Below, in pieces: positions 8,078 to 15,992 of a stretch of DNA of 64,000 nucleotides. Under the pieces are notes generated by a model that worked only from the letters and a program-made list of their open reading frames with translations, made no database searches and had not been told where the DNA came from. A program made the translations under genes and the position numbers. Source of the stretch: Acidobacteriota bacterium (lineage in GTDB: Bacteria; Acidobacteriota; B3-B38; Guanabaribacteriales; JAGGZT01). Position 1 is the first letter of the stretch, and each line of letters opens with the position of its first letter. Where the stretch lies: contig JAGGZT010000039.1 of NCBI GenBank assembly GCA_021161905.1, positions 1 to 64,000 of the forward strand, in the 5' to 3' direction.

Positions 8078-10204
8078 TCATTCCCTCACAAAAACCCGGA
8101 TTGCCTCCTTCCCTACCACCACTACCACCCGACGCCCTAAAGAAAAATAGGGGGCAAGATCGGAATGAGCGAAGACGAAGTTGAAATACTCCCTGGTTCC
8201 ATATTCGAGCCTCCTCTCCTTCATCCCCTTCCGATAAAGGCTATCTACCCAAACGCCACCCCTAAGATAAAAAACCTTCCCCGCAACCTCCTTCATCTGA
8301 ACAACAGCTTCACCAGTCAATTTTCCTTTTTGTAAGCTCTTAAGATGAAGGCTGGTATCTACTGCTGCTTTACCCGTTTCCTTCTTCATCGCTCTCTGAG
8401 CCCCTTCCATCTTATCCGCCTGAGGGGCAAGAACCTTACCCCACTCACCGGTTCGTCCCAGCCTTCTCTTCTCCTCCTCAACGATGAGATAGGAGGTGTA
8501 GGGAGTGATTATTCCGTACTTCTTGCTCAGCTGGATCACCTCCTCTTTGAGTTCCGGATCCTCTCCGTGAAGCCTTATCTCCGTCAAAAGATAACCTATC
8601 TTCCTTGCCGCCCAGAGACGAGGGATGAAGGGAGCGACATCGCTTTCCTCAGGGAAACGAACCTGATAGCGAAAACCCTTCCTTCTGGCTCCCATCTCTC
8701 CATTCAGGGTGATGGTGGTCTTCCCGGAGTTGCGATACCTACCAATCAAGATGAGCTGACTCCCTTTGAAGAAATCGGGCAACTCCTTAGGAAAAAGGTC
8801 TTCGACCCTTATCCTTCCGAAATCGAGCCTGGGATCGGAAAGCACCGGGAAGTTCACCTTCTCGAAGAAGGAGGATACCCGGGATTCGAGCTCCTCATCG
8901 GGCTTGATATAAGCGGAGGTCCCTCTATTCTTCTCCGAAAGCTCATCAAGCAGTTTGGTGTTAACCCCATAGCCCACACCGAAGGCGAAAAGGCGTATTT
9001 TCCCCTTCGCTTTCTTGCTCACATCCGCTATGATCTTCTCAGCACTGGTCACCCCTACCGTAGGTTTGCCATCGGTCAGGAAGACGATGAACTTGGGCCT
9101 ACTATCTCTTTGGAAAAGGCCAATGGCGGTAAGGAGAGCATCGTGAATGTTGGTTCCGCCAGCAGCGGATACATCTTCCAAAAAGGAGCGAGCGCGCTTT
9201 TTATTCTCCCTATTCGCCGGAATAAGGGTTTCACTCAGCTTCCTAACATCGGTGGAGAAGGTGATGATGGTAAACCTATCAGCCTCATTAAGACCCGATA
9301 CCCCGAATTTGAGGGCAGAGAGTGCTTGTTCTATCTTCTCATCGCTCCTCATACTACCTGAAGTATCGAGCACAAAGACGATATCCTTCGCTGCTATCTC
9401 CTTCAGCTTGAACCGATACTTTGGGGTGATGGCGAGGAGGAAGAAACCGGGTTCGCCTCTCTCACGATAGGTGAGAAGGCTCGCTCCGAAGTCCCTTTTA
9501 GTGAACGAATAGTAAAGCAGAAAATCCTTCTTGGGAATTTTCCTTTCAAGCTCCAAGCTAACCCGAGCATGGGTTTCGGAGAGTCGTTCCACATCTACCT
9601 CATGGCTCGGGGAATATATCATCTTTAAAGGTGCCGCGGAACGGATGTCGACCACTAAGGTGAGTTCAGAAAGAGGATAGCTTCTTCCTCTCCTCCTTAA
9701 GGGGAGACGGTAAGTGACTACGCTTCCATCATAGGGAAGAACCTCAATATATCTAAGGCTTATCTTCCTCCTCCCATGCGGCGGGACAGGAAAAACCCGA
9801 GCCCGAAAGAGACCACATCCCGCCCACTCAAGGAGCCCGGGATCACGCAGTCTCCTCACGATATCCTCATATATTCGCCGTGCTCTCCTGCTATCGAGAA
9901 GTTCTCCCTTAACCTTTTTCCCATCTATCCAGAGGTTAAACTCGGAAACAGAAGCACCACGAGGAAGGGGAAAGAGATAATACCCCTCAAGCCGATATGG
10001 TGTGCCGTTCAGGAACTCCTGCTCGATGGTGGTCTCAGCCACCCGCTCTTTTATCTTCACATTAACCCGCTGATAGGCAAGCTTAAGGGGACCGGGGTGA
10101 GGATAACGGGGGACCGGATGGGGAATGATGTATCCTTGAGCAAAAGCAAAACCGAAACCGGCAAGGGTAACAACCAAAGCAAAGAATAATGCTTTACTTC
10201 TCAT
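8078..10204 (-). CDS. Secreted VIT and von Willebrand factor A domain protein
   Basis: A 708-residue protein with a cleavable signal peptide (ALFFALVVTLAGFGFAFAQG). A VIT domain (about 40-165) has the family-like LEGYYLFPLPRGASVSEF and RIYEDIVRRLRDPGLLEW patterns. A vWA domain (from about 275) has the metal-ion-dependent adhesion motif DTSGSM, a GGTNIHDAL threonine site and FLTDGKPTVG. A C-terminal beta-rich and lysine-rich region (about 440-708) is unassigned. Bacterial VIT/vWA proteins are surface or periplasmic; a role in adhesion or complex assembly is likely but not shown. The start overlaps the anti-sigma gene by 11 bp, so it is the third gene of the sigma operon and a probable member of that regulon. 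Confidence 0.88.
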   Translation of the reverse strand: MRSKALFFALVVTLAGFGFAFAQGYIIPHPVPRYPHPGPLKLAYQRVNVKIKERVAETTIEQEFLNGTPYRLEGYYLFPLPRGASVSEFNLWIDGKKVKGELLDSRRARRIYEDIVRRLRDPGLLEWAGCGLFRARVFPVPPHGRRKISLRYIEVLPYDGSVVTYRLPLRRRGRSYPLSELTLVVDIRSAAPLKMIYSPSHEVDVERLSETHARVSLELERKIPKKDFLLYYSFTKRDFGASLLTYRERGEPGFFLLAITPKYRFKLKEIAAKDIVFVLDTSGSMRSDEKIEQALSALKFGVSGLNEADRFTIITFSTDVRKLSETLIPANRENKKRARSFLEDVSAAGGTNIHDALLTAIGLFQRDSRPKFIVFLTDGKPTVGVTSAEKIIADVSKKAKGKIRLFAFGVGYGVNTKLLDELSEKNRGTSAYIKPDEELESRVSSFFEKVNFPVLSDPRLDFGRIRVEDLFPKELPDFFKGSQLILIGRYRNSGKTTITLNGEMGARRKGFRYQVRFPEESDVAPFIPRLWAARKIGYLLTEIRLHGEDPELKEEVIQLSKKYGIITPYTSYLIVEEEKRRLGRTGEWGKVLAPQADKMEGAQRAMKKETGKAAVDTSLHLKSLQKGKLTGEAVVQMKEVAGKVFYLRGGVWVDSLYRKGMKERRLEYGTREYFNFVFAHSDLAPYFSLGRRVVVVVGKEAIRVFVRE

Positions 10205-11297
10205 TTTTCCTCTCCTTTATTTCAGGGTTCTTGCCGGCGGGAATGAGCTTTAAACTTAACCTGCCTGAGGCATAAACCCCTCTCCCCCCAATCTTGAGTG
10301 GAGAAAATCGCCATTTTGCAACCGCTTCTACTATCGAACGATCAAGGAGCGGGTCACCACTTCCCAGCTCCAAGTCCGCCTTCACCACTCTACCCTCGGG
10401 GCTCACTGTAAGCTTAAGGATCACCTCTTTGGGGTAGCTCCTGTCATCGGGAAGCTCTATTGTTTCCGGCTTTCCTTCAATAAGAGGGAGAAGAGGATCG
10501 GCAAAAAGGGCAATCGGATTCTCTATCGTTCCTCTTTCTCCTTCCTTGGTGAGATCGAGAAAATGGACCGCCAACCTCCCCTTCTTCACTTCCTTCCCCC
10601 CCTTTGGTACCAAACGGATAAAGCGAACTTCCTCCCTTACACTCACCGTCACCTTTTCTCCCGCCACTTCTCCTTCTAACGCGGGAGCGAGTGGCGGTGT
10701 TTTGACAAACTTCGCGCTTTCTTTCTTCGCGGTATCGCTTGCGAGCCTTTCCTCTTTCTCAAGAAAATGCTTATCTCCTCCCTTCCCTTTGTTTGGGATC
10801 TCTCCTTTCTTCTTGCCGAGGGGTTCTTCCAAAGAGTAGACTGAATCTCTTTTTTTCTCTCCACCCTTTTGCTTGGATACCGGTTTAGGAACACGCGCCA
10901 CTCTCTCCTTCTCAGTAAGGAGGGCTACTGGCTTTGAGCTTTTTTTCTCTTTAGCTCGATGATAGTAGAGGTAGAAAAGGGAGGAAAGCGCGGTGAGGAT
11001 GATTAAGGCAGCGATCAGAGTTGAGGCTTTGGGAATCAGGGGGAAAAAGGATCTGCCCTCGCTAATCTTCCCCTTTCTATTCCTTATCCTCGCAATCACC
11101 TCAGGGGCTATCTCCTGTTGCTCTTTAACAGGAGGGAGTTGCGAAACAAGAAGGACCGTCTCCTTAAGGAGGACGAGCTCCTTTCGGCAAGCAGGGCAGG
11201 CCGCAAGATGTCGTTCTACCTTCTCCCTTTCCCTTCTTGAAAGCTCTCCATCAAGGTAAGGCGAAAGTCTCTTCCTCACATAGCGACAACCACTCAT
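10194..11297 (-). CDS. Zinc-finger anti-sigma factor with C-terminal TonB-C-like domain
   Basis: The 367-residue protein starts with a zf-HC2 anti-sigma zinc finger (CRYVRKRLSPYLDGEL then HLAACPACRKEL; the H-x3-C-x2-C ligands are visible). One membrane segment follows (about 91-112, LIAALIILTALSSLFYLYY), then a long Lys/Glu-rich low-complexity stretch (about 115-200). A C-terminal domain resembles TonB-C/energy-transducer tails (VSPEGRVVKADLELGSGDP, LDRSIVEAVAKWRFSPL). Orientation would put the zinc finger in the cytoplasm, binding the sigma factor, and the TonB-C-like domain in the periplasm as sensor. Its ATG overlaps the sigma stop codon (ATGA). The TonB-C-like assignment is by pattern only. 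Confidence 0.83.
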   Translation of the reverse strand: MSGCRYVRKRLSPYLDGELSRREREKVERHLAACPACRKELVLLKETVLLVSQLPPVKEQQEIAPEVIARIRNRKGKISEGRSFFPLIPKASTLIAALIILTALSSLFYLYYHRAKEKKSSKPVALLTEKERVARVPKPVSKQKGGEKKRDSVYSLEEPLGKKKGEIPNKGKGGDKHFLEKEERLASDTAKKESAKFVKTPPLAPALEGEVAGEKVTVSVREEVRFIRLVPKGGKEVKKGRLAVHFLDLTKEGERGTIENPIALFADPLLPLIEGKPETIELPDDRSYPKEVILKLTVSPEGRVVKADLELGSGDPLLDRSIVEAVAKWRFSPLKIGGRGVYASGRLSLKLIPAGKNPEIKERKNEK

Positions 11298-11953
11298 CGC
11301 TCCTCCTCCCCTCGGTTAAAGTGGGGTTCGATGTAGGCTCGGAGAAAACTTCTCATCTCCTCGCGAGCCCGGGCGAGGCGCGACTTAACCGTCCCTTTCC
11401 TCAGGGAAAGAACCTTGGCTATCTCCTCATAGGAAAGACCCTCAACATCGCGAAGAAGGATAACCGCCCGAAACTCCGGCGAAAGCAGACTAAGCCCCTC
11501 CTCGATCTTACCTAAAAGCTCTTGTCCAAACACCCTCTTTTCGGGAGAAGGTCTTGGATCCCTACCCTCGATAAAGGAAAGGGATGAATAGCGCTTTTTC
11601 CGCTTCAATTCATTGATAGCACGATTCATCACCACCCGGTAGAGCCAGGTACGAAGCGATGAACAACGACGGAAACGATCAAGGTTCTCATACAGGCTTA
11701 TGAATACCTCCTGGGTGAGGTCGAACGCCTCGTCGCGGTCACCGATCATCCGATAGGCGAGATTAAACACAAACCGCTCATTATCCTTCACCAGCTTGGA
11801 GAACGCCTCTTCCTCTCCGGCAAGGGAGCGACGGATAAGCTCTTTCTCCCCCGCCCTTATCTGTTCCACCCCTTCCTCCGTTTCTTGCGGAAATTCTGTT
11901 CTTATCATAACAGCTTTCACTGCAAAGGGCAAAGGGAGGAAATCGCTACTCAT
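11294..11953 (-). CDS. ECF-type RNA polymerase sigma factor
   Basis: 219 residues from the ATG at 11953, chosen because AAAGGAGG lies six bases upstream; an in-frame GTG at 11971 has no such site. Region 2 (FSKLVKDNERFVFNLAYRMIGDRDEAFDLTQEVFISLY) and region 4 (LLSPEFRAVILLRDVEGLSYEEIAKVLSLRKGTVKSRLARAREEMR) are complete, and regions 1 and 3 are absent, which defines the ECF class. It is followed by its anti-sigma factor and the VIT/vWA protein in overlapping frames. Directly upstream is an ECF-type promoter (GGAACC-N16-GTCTAA), implying positive autoregulation. The N-terminal 25 or so residues before region 2 are longer than usual. Confidence 0.93.
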   Translation of the reverse strand: MSSDFLPLPFAVKAVMIRTEFPQETEEGVEQIRAGEKELIRRSLAGEEEAFSKLVKDNERFVFNLAYRMIGDRDEAFDLTQEVFISLYENLDRFRRCSSLRTWLYRVVMNRAINELKRKKRYSSLSFIEGRDPRPSPEKRVFGQELLGKIEEGLSLLSPEFRAVILLRDVEGLSYEEIAKVLSLRKGTVKSRLARAREEMRSFLRAYIEPHFNRGEEER

Positions 11954-11975
11954 TCCCGCCTCCTTTCTCACCTAT

Positions 11976-12003
11976 TTAGACAACCGAGAAGGAAAAAGGT
12001 TCC
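11976..12003 (-). promoter_or_regulatory. ECF-sigma promoter, likely autoregulatory
   Basis: On the minus strand: GGAACC, a 16-bp spacer and GTCTAA, matching the common ECF promoter pattern (GGAAC ... GTC). It sits 22 bp upstream of the sigma start codon and has no competing -35/-10 of the sigma-70 type. Confidence 0.65.
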
Positions 12004-12015
12004 CGGATAAATCGA

Positions 12016-12044
12016 TTGACAAAAAGGAGCTCAGCTGGTAATAT
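12016..12044 (+). promoter_or_regulatory. Sigma-70 promoter for the DUF116-NifU-Por operon
   Basis: TTGACA, 17-bp spacer, TAATAT preceded by TGG (extended -10). It lies back to back with the ECF promoter; the -35 elements are only 12 bp apart. The predicted leader runs from about 12051 to 12135. Confidence 0.6.
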
Positions 12045-12047
12045 AGG

Positions 12048-12109
12048 TTCCTATCTCGGACTCTTAACTCTCAGGTAGGAGGATAGGGCTTATGAGAGGG
12101 GGATAGGAA
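12048..12109 (+). promoter_or_regulatory. Inverted repeats in the Por operon leader
   Basis: TTCCTATC (12048-12055) pairs perfectly with GATAGGAA (12102-12109), and CTCTCA (12068-12073) pairs with TGAGAG (12093-12098) inside it. This would fold into nested stems in the untranslated leader. No known riboswitch class was recognised. Confidence 0.35.
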
Positions 12110-12135
12110 AGAGGTCTTAAGGCTTAATTGAAATA

Positions 12136-12729
12136 ATGGGCATAAAAACGGCATTTTTAATAGAGGTAGTTAGATTTATCATAAAGGTTTTCTTCCACTT
12201 CCTTATATCCATTAGTAAAGTATTTCGCCTTCCCACCGAAGGGATTACTCGAGCCTTCCTAAAAGTAAATAACTTTTTGGTTAGAAAAGAAAAAAAGCAC
12301 TTGGAGGACAAAAAACTTCTCCTCCTTCTTCCTCGCTGTCTTCAGAAAAGGGATTGTCAGGTGGACTTAGCGAGCGATGTAAGAAACTGCCAAAGATGTG
12401 GTCGCTGCCCTGTCGCTGAAATAGTAGCTCTGGTCGAGAGGTACTGCATACCTGCTTTCGTTGTCGATGGTGGAGAGCTTGCGAGAAAAAGGGTGAAAGA
12501 ATCACACTGTGAAGCAATCGTAGCGGTTGCTTGTGAGCGGGAACTTGAAGAAGGAATACTTGATGTACTTCCTCCGGTGATCGGCATCATAAACGAACGC
12601 CCCAAGGGACCATGTAATGAGACACTCGTCTCAGTGGAGAAGGTGGAGGAAGCGATCAAACTCTTCCTCCGCCCTTTGAAAGAGGATCCAATCCCTCAAC
12701 CCTTATCTTCTACCAAGGGAGAGGGTTAG
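12136..12729 (+). CDS. DUF116 family protein
   Basis: 197 residues. The N-terminal segment (about 1-45) is hydrophobic and may be a membrane anchor. The DUF116 domain follows, with LLLPRCLQKRDCQV, a C-x2-C-x2-C group (NCQRCGRCPV), CEAIVAVACERELEEGI and IINERPKGPCNET. The many conserved cysteines suggest metal or Fe-S binding, but the family function is not established. First gene of an operon with a NifU-like Fe-S scaffold and a ferredoxin-dependent oxidoreductase, which fits a role around Fe-S or redox chemistry. The start lacks a strong ribosome site; a TTAAGG lies 13 bases upstream. Confidence 0.8.
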   Translation: MGIKTAFLIEVVRFIIKVFFHFLISISKVFRLPTEGITRAFLKVNNFLVRKEKKHLEDKKLLLLLPRCLQKRDCQVDLASDVRNCQRCGRCPVAEIVALVERYCIPAFVVDGGELARKRVKESHCEAIVAVACERELEEGILDVLPPVIGIINERPKGPCNETLVSVEKVEEAIKLFLRPLKEDPIPQPLSSTKGEG

Positions 12730-12755
12730 CTTTATTTTAACCAAGGGAGATACCA

Positions 12756-12974
12756 ATGGAAGAGAAGGTAAGAGAGGTAATAAATGAGATAAAACCCGCC
12801 CTTCAAGCAGATGGCGGGGATATAGAACTGGTGGAGATAAAGGATAAGGTGGTGTGGGTAAGATTACTTGGCGCCTGTGGTGGTTGTCCTATGGCGCAGC
12901 TTACCCTTCAATTTATGGTGGAACGGCAGATAAAGGAAAAGGTTCCTGAAGTAGAGCGGGTTGAGGCAGTGTAA
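12756..12974 (+). CDS. NifU C-terminal-domain-like Fe-S scaffold protein
   Basis: A 72-residue single-domain protein: EVINEIKPALQADGGDIELVEI followed by LLGACGGCPMAQLTL. The C-x2-C (CGGCP) motif is the cluster-binding site of the NifU C-terminal domain. Proteins of this size act as Fe-S carriers or scaffolds. It has a good ribosome site (GGGAG) and sits between DUF116 and the Por subunit genes, which need several [4Fe-4S] clusters; supplying them is a reasonable inference. Confidence 0.9.
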   Translation: MEEKVREVINEIKPALQADGGDIELVEIKDKVVWVRLLGACGGCPMAQLTLQFMVERQIKEKVPEVERVEAV

Positions 12975-13011
12975 CCCCCTTCATCAAATCCGTCAGAACG
13001 AGGTGAAGCCA

Positions 13012-13566
13012 ATGATCGAAATAAGGTTCCACGGGCGGGGTGGTCAAGGGGCAGTGGTAGCATCCAAGCTATTTGCTTCAGCGGTATTCCGGGAAGGGAA
13101 ATATGTCCAGGCGTTTCCCGCTTTTGGGGTGGAACGCCGGGGAGCACCGGTTACCGCCTTTGCCCGAATAGACGATAAGCCAATACACCTCCGCTGCCAA
13201 ATATACCACCCAGACCACCTGGTAGTTCTCGATCCATCCCTCATCGAAGCGATCGATATAACCCAAGGGCTCAAAGACGGGGGATGGATTCTAATAAACT
13301 CAAAGCACAAACCCTCCGATTACCCCGATCTAATGGAAAGATTCAAAGTGGCGACTGTGGATGCCAGCGGAATAGCAGTGAGAAACCACCTTGGTTCACG
13401 AACCAACCCGATAGTGAACACAGCGATACTTGGTGCATTTGCCAAGATAACCGGTCTGGTGGGGCTCAGGGCGCTAACACAGTCGGTTAAGGAGGAGGTA
13501 CCATTTGATCCTGAAGGGAATGTAAAAGCAGTGGAAGAGGCTTATAATCGAGTAGTCCTTCCTTAA
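13012..13566 (+). CDS. porG: 2-oxoacid:ferredoxin oxidoreductase, gamma subunit
   Basis: 184 residues from the ATG at 13012, which has GAGGTG upstream; the longer frame from TTG at 12961 overlaps the previous gene and adds non-conserved residues. The N-terminal [19 protein letters not shown] is the family hallmark, followed by [19 protein letters not shown] and a domain ending in the usual AVEEAYNRV. The gamma subunit helps bind coenzyme A in PFOR-type enzymes. First of four contiguous Por subunit genes. Pyruvate is the likeliest substrate, but related enzymes use 2-oxoisovalerate or 2-oxoglutarate and this cannot be separated by eye. Confidence 0.92.
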
Positions 13567-13596
13567 AAACTTATGTAAAAAGAAATGGAGCAAAAA

Positions 13597-14835
13597 ATGA
13601 GTAAGCCTCCTTATGAGAAACAGGAGAAGATAGAGTTCGCTTCAGCAAAGGATCTCCCGCCAACACCGATATCCCTCGGGATCGCCACGGTAAACAGAAC
13701 CGGTAGTTGGCGGTATATGATGCCTCTTTTTGAGGATAAAACCCCTCCTTGCAATAATCAATGCCCTGCCTCGGTGGACATCGAGGGAATGATGCGGTTA
13801 GTAGGGGAGGGGAAATTTGAAGAAGCATATCTCCTCTTGAGAAAGGAGAACCCGTTTTCGGCAATCTGCGGGGCGATTTGTCCTCATCCCTGTGAGAAGG
13901 TTTGCAATAGGGGAAGGTTCGATAGAGCCTTAGCCATCCGGGCTATTGAGCGGATGGTGGCTGAGTTCGGCCTTGAAAGGGACATTCCCATCGAAAAGGG
14001 GAAAGAAAGGGAAGGTAAAGTGGCGATAGTCGGCGGTGGTCCTATCGGTCTTTCCGCCGGCTATTTCCTTACCCTTCTCGGGTACAAGGTCGATCTCTTC
14101 GAACAGGAAGAAGAACTTGGCGGTGCCCTTCGTGCCATTGGTCTTAAAAAACTGCCTCAGAAGCTTCTTGAGAAGGAAGTCGCCTTTATCGAGGAAGTTG
14201 GCGTAAACATTATCACTGGCAAAAAGCTGGGCGAATCCATCTCCTTAGAGGACCTCAGAAATGATTACCAGGCGATACTACTCGCTTTAGGCTACCCTCC
14301 AGAAAAGCCAATAAAGCCCAAAAAAGATGGCTCTCTCGAGACAGATATCCCCGGCGTTTTTGCCCTTGCCCTCAAAGAGGGCGATATAGCCTCGGCGGTA
14401 GCGGAGGGAAAGAGAGGAGCGATAGTGGTGGATTGTTTCATCTCGAAAAAAGAGTTTAAGCCAGAGCAGCTAAAAATAGGTGAAAACGGTCCCCTCTCTT
14501 TCCGTAAGTACTGCGGGGAAAAGATAAAAAGGAGTGATCATATAGCCTCCTTCTCCGAGCTCAACCTCGCCTACTTCGAAAAGAACGAAGGGAAAGCACC
14601 GGATGAAAGAAGGGGATACTCCCCGACCGAAGCGAAGGAAGAAGCCTCCCGCTGCTTCCATTGTGGGGTGTGCAATATGTGTGGCAACTGTTATACGGTT
14701 TGTCCTGATGCCGCCATTCAGCCACTTCCCGATGGTCGAGGCTACCGTCTCCATTACGGTTACTGCAAGGGGTGCCTTCTCTGCGTCAATGAATGCCCCA
14801 GAGCGGCGATGAGCTTTAAGGAGGTAGAAAGATGA
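13597..14835 (+). CDS. porD: Por delta subunit fused to a GltD-like Fe-S/flavin module
   Basis: About 412 residues from ATG 13597 (GGAG six bases upstream); ATG 13585 is an alternative. The N-terminal half resembles the Fe-S domain of GltD/NfnL/dihydropyrimidine dehydrogenase: PPCNNQCPASVDIEGMM, then CGAICPHPCEKVCNRGRFDRALAIRAIERM. A dinucleotide-binding fold follows (VAIVGGGPIGLSAGYF) with the LGGALRAIG segment. The C-terminal 70 residues form a PorD-type 2[4Fe-4S] ferredoxin (CFHCGVCNMCGNCYTVCP and CKGCLLCVNECP). The flavin/nucleotide module is shorter than in GltD (about 450-480). The stop overlaps porA (ATGA). It could route electrons between the ferredoxin clusters and NAD(P)H or another carrier; this is inference. 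Confidence 0.85.
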   Translation: MSKPPYEKQEKIEFASAKDLPPTPISLGIATVNRTGSWRYMMPLFEDKTPPCNNQCPASVDIEGMMRLVGEGKFEEAYLLLRKENPFSAICGAICPHPCEKVCNRGRFDRALAIRAIERMVAEFGLERDIPIEKGKEREGKVAIVGGGPIGLSAGYFLTLLGYKVDLFEQEEELGGALRAIGLKKLPQKLLEKEVAFIEEVGVNIITGKKLGESISLEDLRNDYQAILLALGYPPEKPIKPKKDGSLETDIPGVFALALKEGDIASAVAEGKRGAIVVDCFISKKEFKPEQLKIGENGPLSFRKYCGEKIKRSDHIASFSELNLAYFEKNEGKAPDERRGYSPTEAKEEASRCFHCGVCNMCGNCYTVCPDAAIQPLPDGRGYRLHYGYCKGCLLCVNECPRAAMSFKEVER

Positions 14836-15992
14836 AGAAGGTAATAGTTGGGAACCATGCCGTCTCTTACGGCGCGATGCTCTCTCGGGTCGAGGTCATC
14901 GCTGCTTACCCCATCACCCCCCAGACCCAGATCGTCGAGGAGCTTTCCGAGATGTGCGCCTCGGGGAAGTTAGCCGCCAAATTCCTCAAGGTAGAATCGG
15001 AACACTCGGCGATGGCAAGCTGTATTGGTGCTTCTGCCACTGGAGCAAGGGCGTTCACCGCCACCTCCTCCCACGGACTTGCCCTGATGCACGAACTCCT
15101 TCACTGGGCAGCTGGCGCCAGACTACCCATAGTGATGGCGAATGTAAACCGGGCAATGGCGCCAGGTTGGTCGATATGGGTGGATCAAAATGACTCCCTC
15201 TCCCAGCGGGATACCGGTTGGCTCCAGTTTTACTGTGAGAGCAACCAGGAGGTGCTTGACACCATAATCCAAGCATACAAGATATCAGAAAAGGTGCTTC
15301 TACCTTCCATGGTGATCCTTGATGCTTTCTTCTTATCCCATACCTCGGAACCCGTGGATATCCCAGATCAAAAAGAGGTGGACCGCTTCCTCCCTCCATA
15401 TCGACCGAAGTACAAACTCGATGTGAACGATCCGCATGCCTTCGGTGGGCTCTGTGCCCCAGATATCTATATGGAGTTCCGCTACAAGATGGAAAAAGCA
15501 ATGGAGGAGGCGATTGTGGTGGCGGAGGAGGTGGATAACGAGTTCAAGAAACAATTCGGAAGGGGATATGGATTGGTTGAGGAATATCGAACCGATGATG
15601 CGGAACTCATCATAGTGACCTCCTCCACTGTCTCCGCTACCACCCGGGTAGTGGTGGACGATCTCCGAAGTAAAGGAGAAAAGGTGGGAATGGTAAAGAT
15701 CAGGATGTTTCGCCCCTTCCCTAAAGAGAAGGTACTAAGCGCCTTGAAAAAGGCAGAAAAAGTGGCGGTAATAGACAGAAATATCTCCTATGGTCATGGA
15801 GGGATATTCGCTGAGGAGATAAAATCCACCATTTATGGAACGGAGATCGAAAAGAAACCCACGATCTTCGGCTATGTCACCGGACTCGGGGGACGGGATA
15901 TAACCCCGGAGTTGATTACCGAAATCGCGAAAAAAACGCTCAAGGCTCAAAAGCCCGAAAGCGATATCATCTGGATGGGGGTAAAACTATGA
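14832..15992 (+). CDS. porA: 2-oxoacid:ferredoxin oxidoreductase, alpha subunit
   Basis: 386 residues with the family start (VIVGNHAVSYGAMLSRVEVIAAYPITPQTQIVEEL), the KVESEHSAMASCIGASATGARAFTATSSHGLALM block and RLPIVMANVNRAMAPGWSIWVDQNDSLSQRDTGW, and a C-terminal transketolase-like domain (VRVVV... VKIRMFRPFPKEKV). Together with the beta subunit it forms the active site converting a 2-oxoacid plus CoA to acyl-CoA, CO2 and reduced ferredoxin, reversibly. It overlaps porD and porB by 4 bp on each side, so the subunits are made in step. The YPITPQT motif is the usual one for pyruvate-type enzymes. Confidence 0.94.
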   Translation: MKKVIVGNHAVSYGAMLSRVEVIAAYPITPQTQIVEELSEMCASGKLAAKFLKVESEHSAMASCIGASATGARAFTATSSHGLALMHELLHWAAGARLPIVMANVNRAMAPGWSIWVDQNDSLSQRDTGWLQFYCESNQEVLDTIIQAYKISEKVLLPSMVILDAFFLSHTSEPVDIPDQKEVDRFLPPYRPKYKLDVNDPHAFGGLCAPDIYMEFRYKMEKAMEEAIVVAEEVDNEFKKQFGRGYGLVEEYRTDDAELIIVTSSTVSATTRVVVDDLRSKGEKVGMVKIRMFRPFPKEKVLSALKKAEKVAVIDRNISYGHGGIFAEEIKSTIYGTEIEKKPTIFGYVTGLGGRDITPELITEIAKKTLKAQKPESDIIWMGVKL

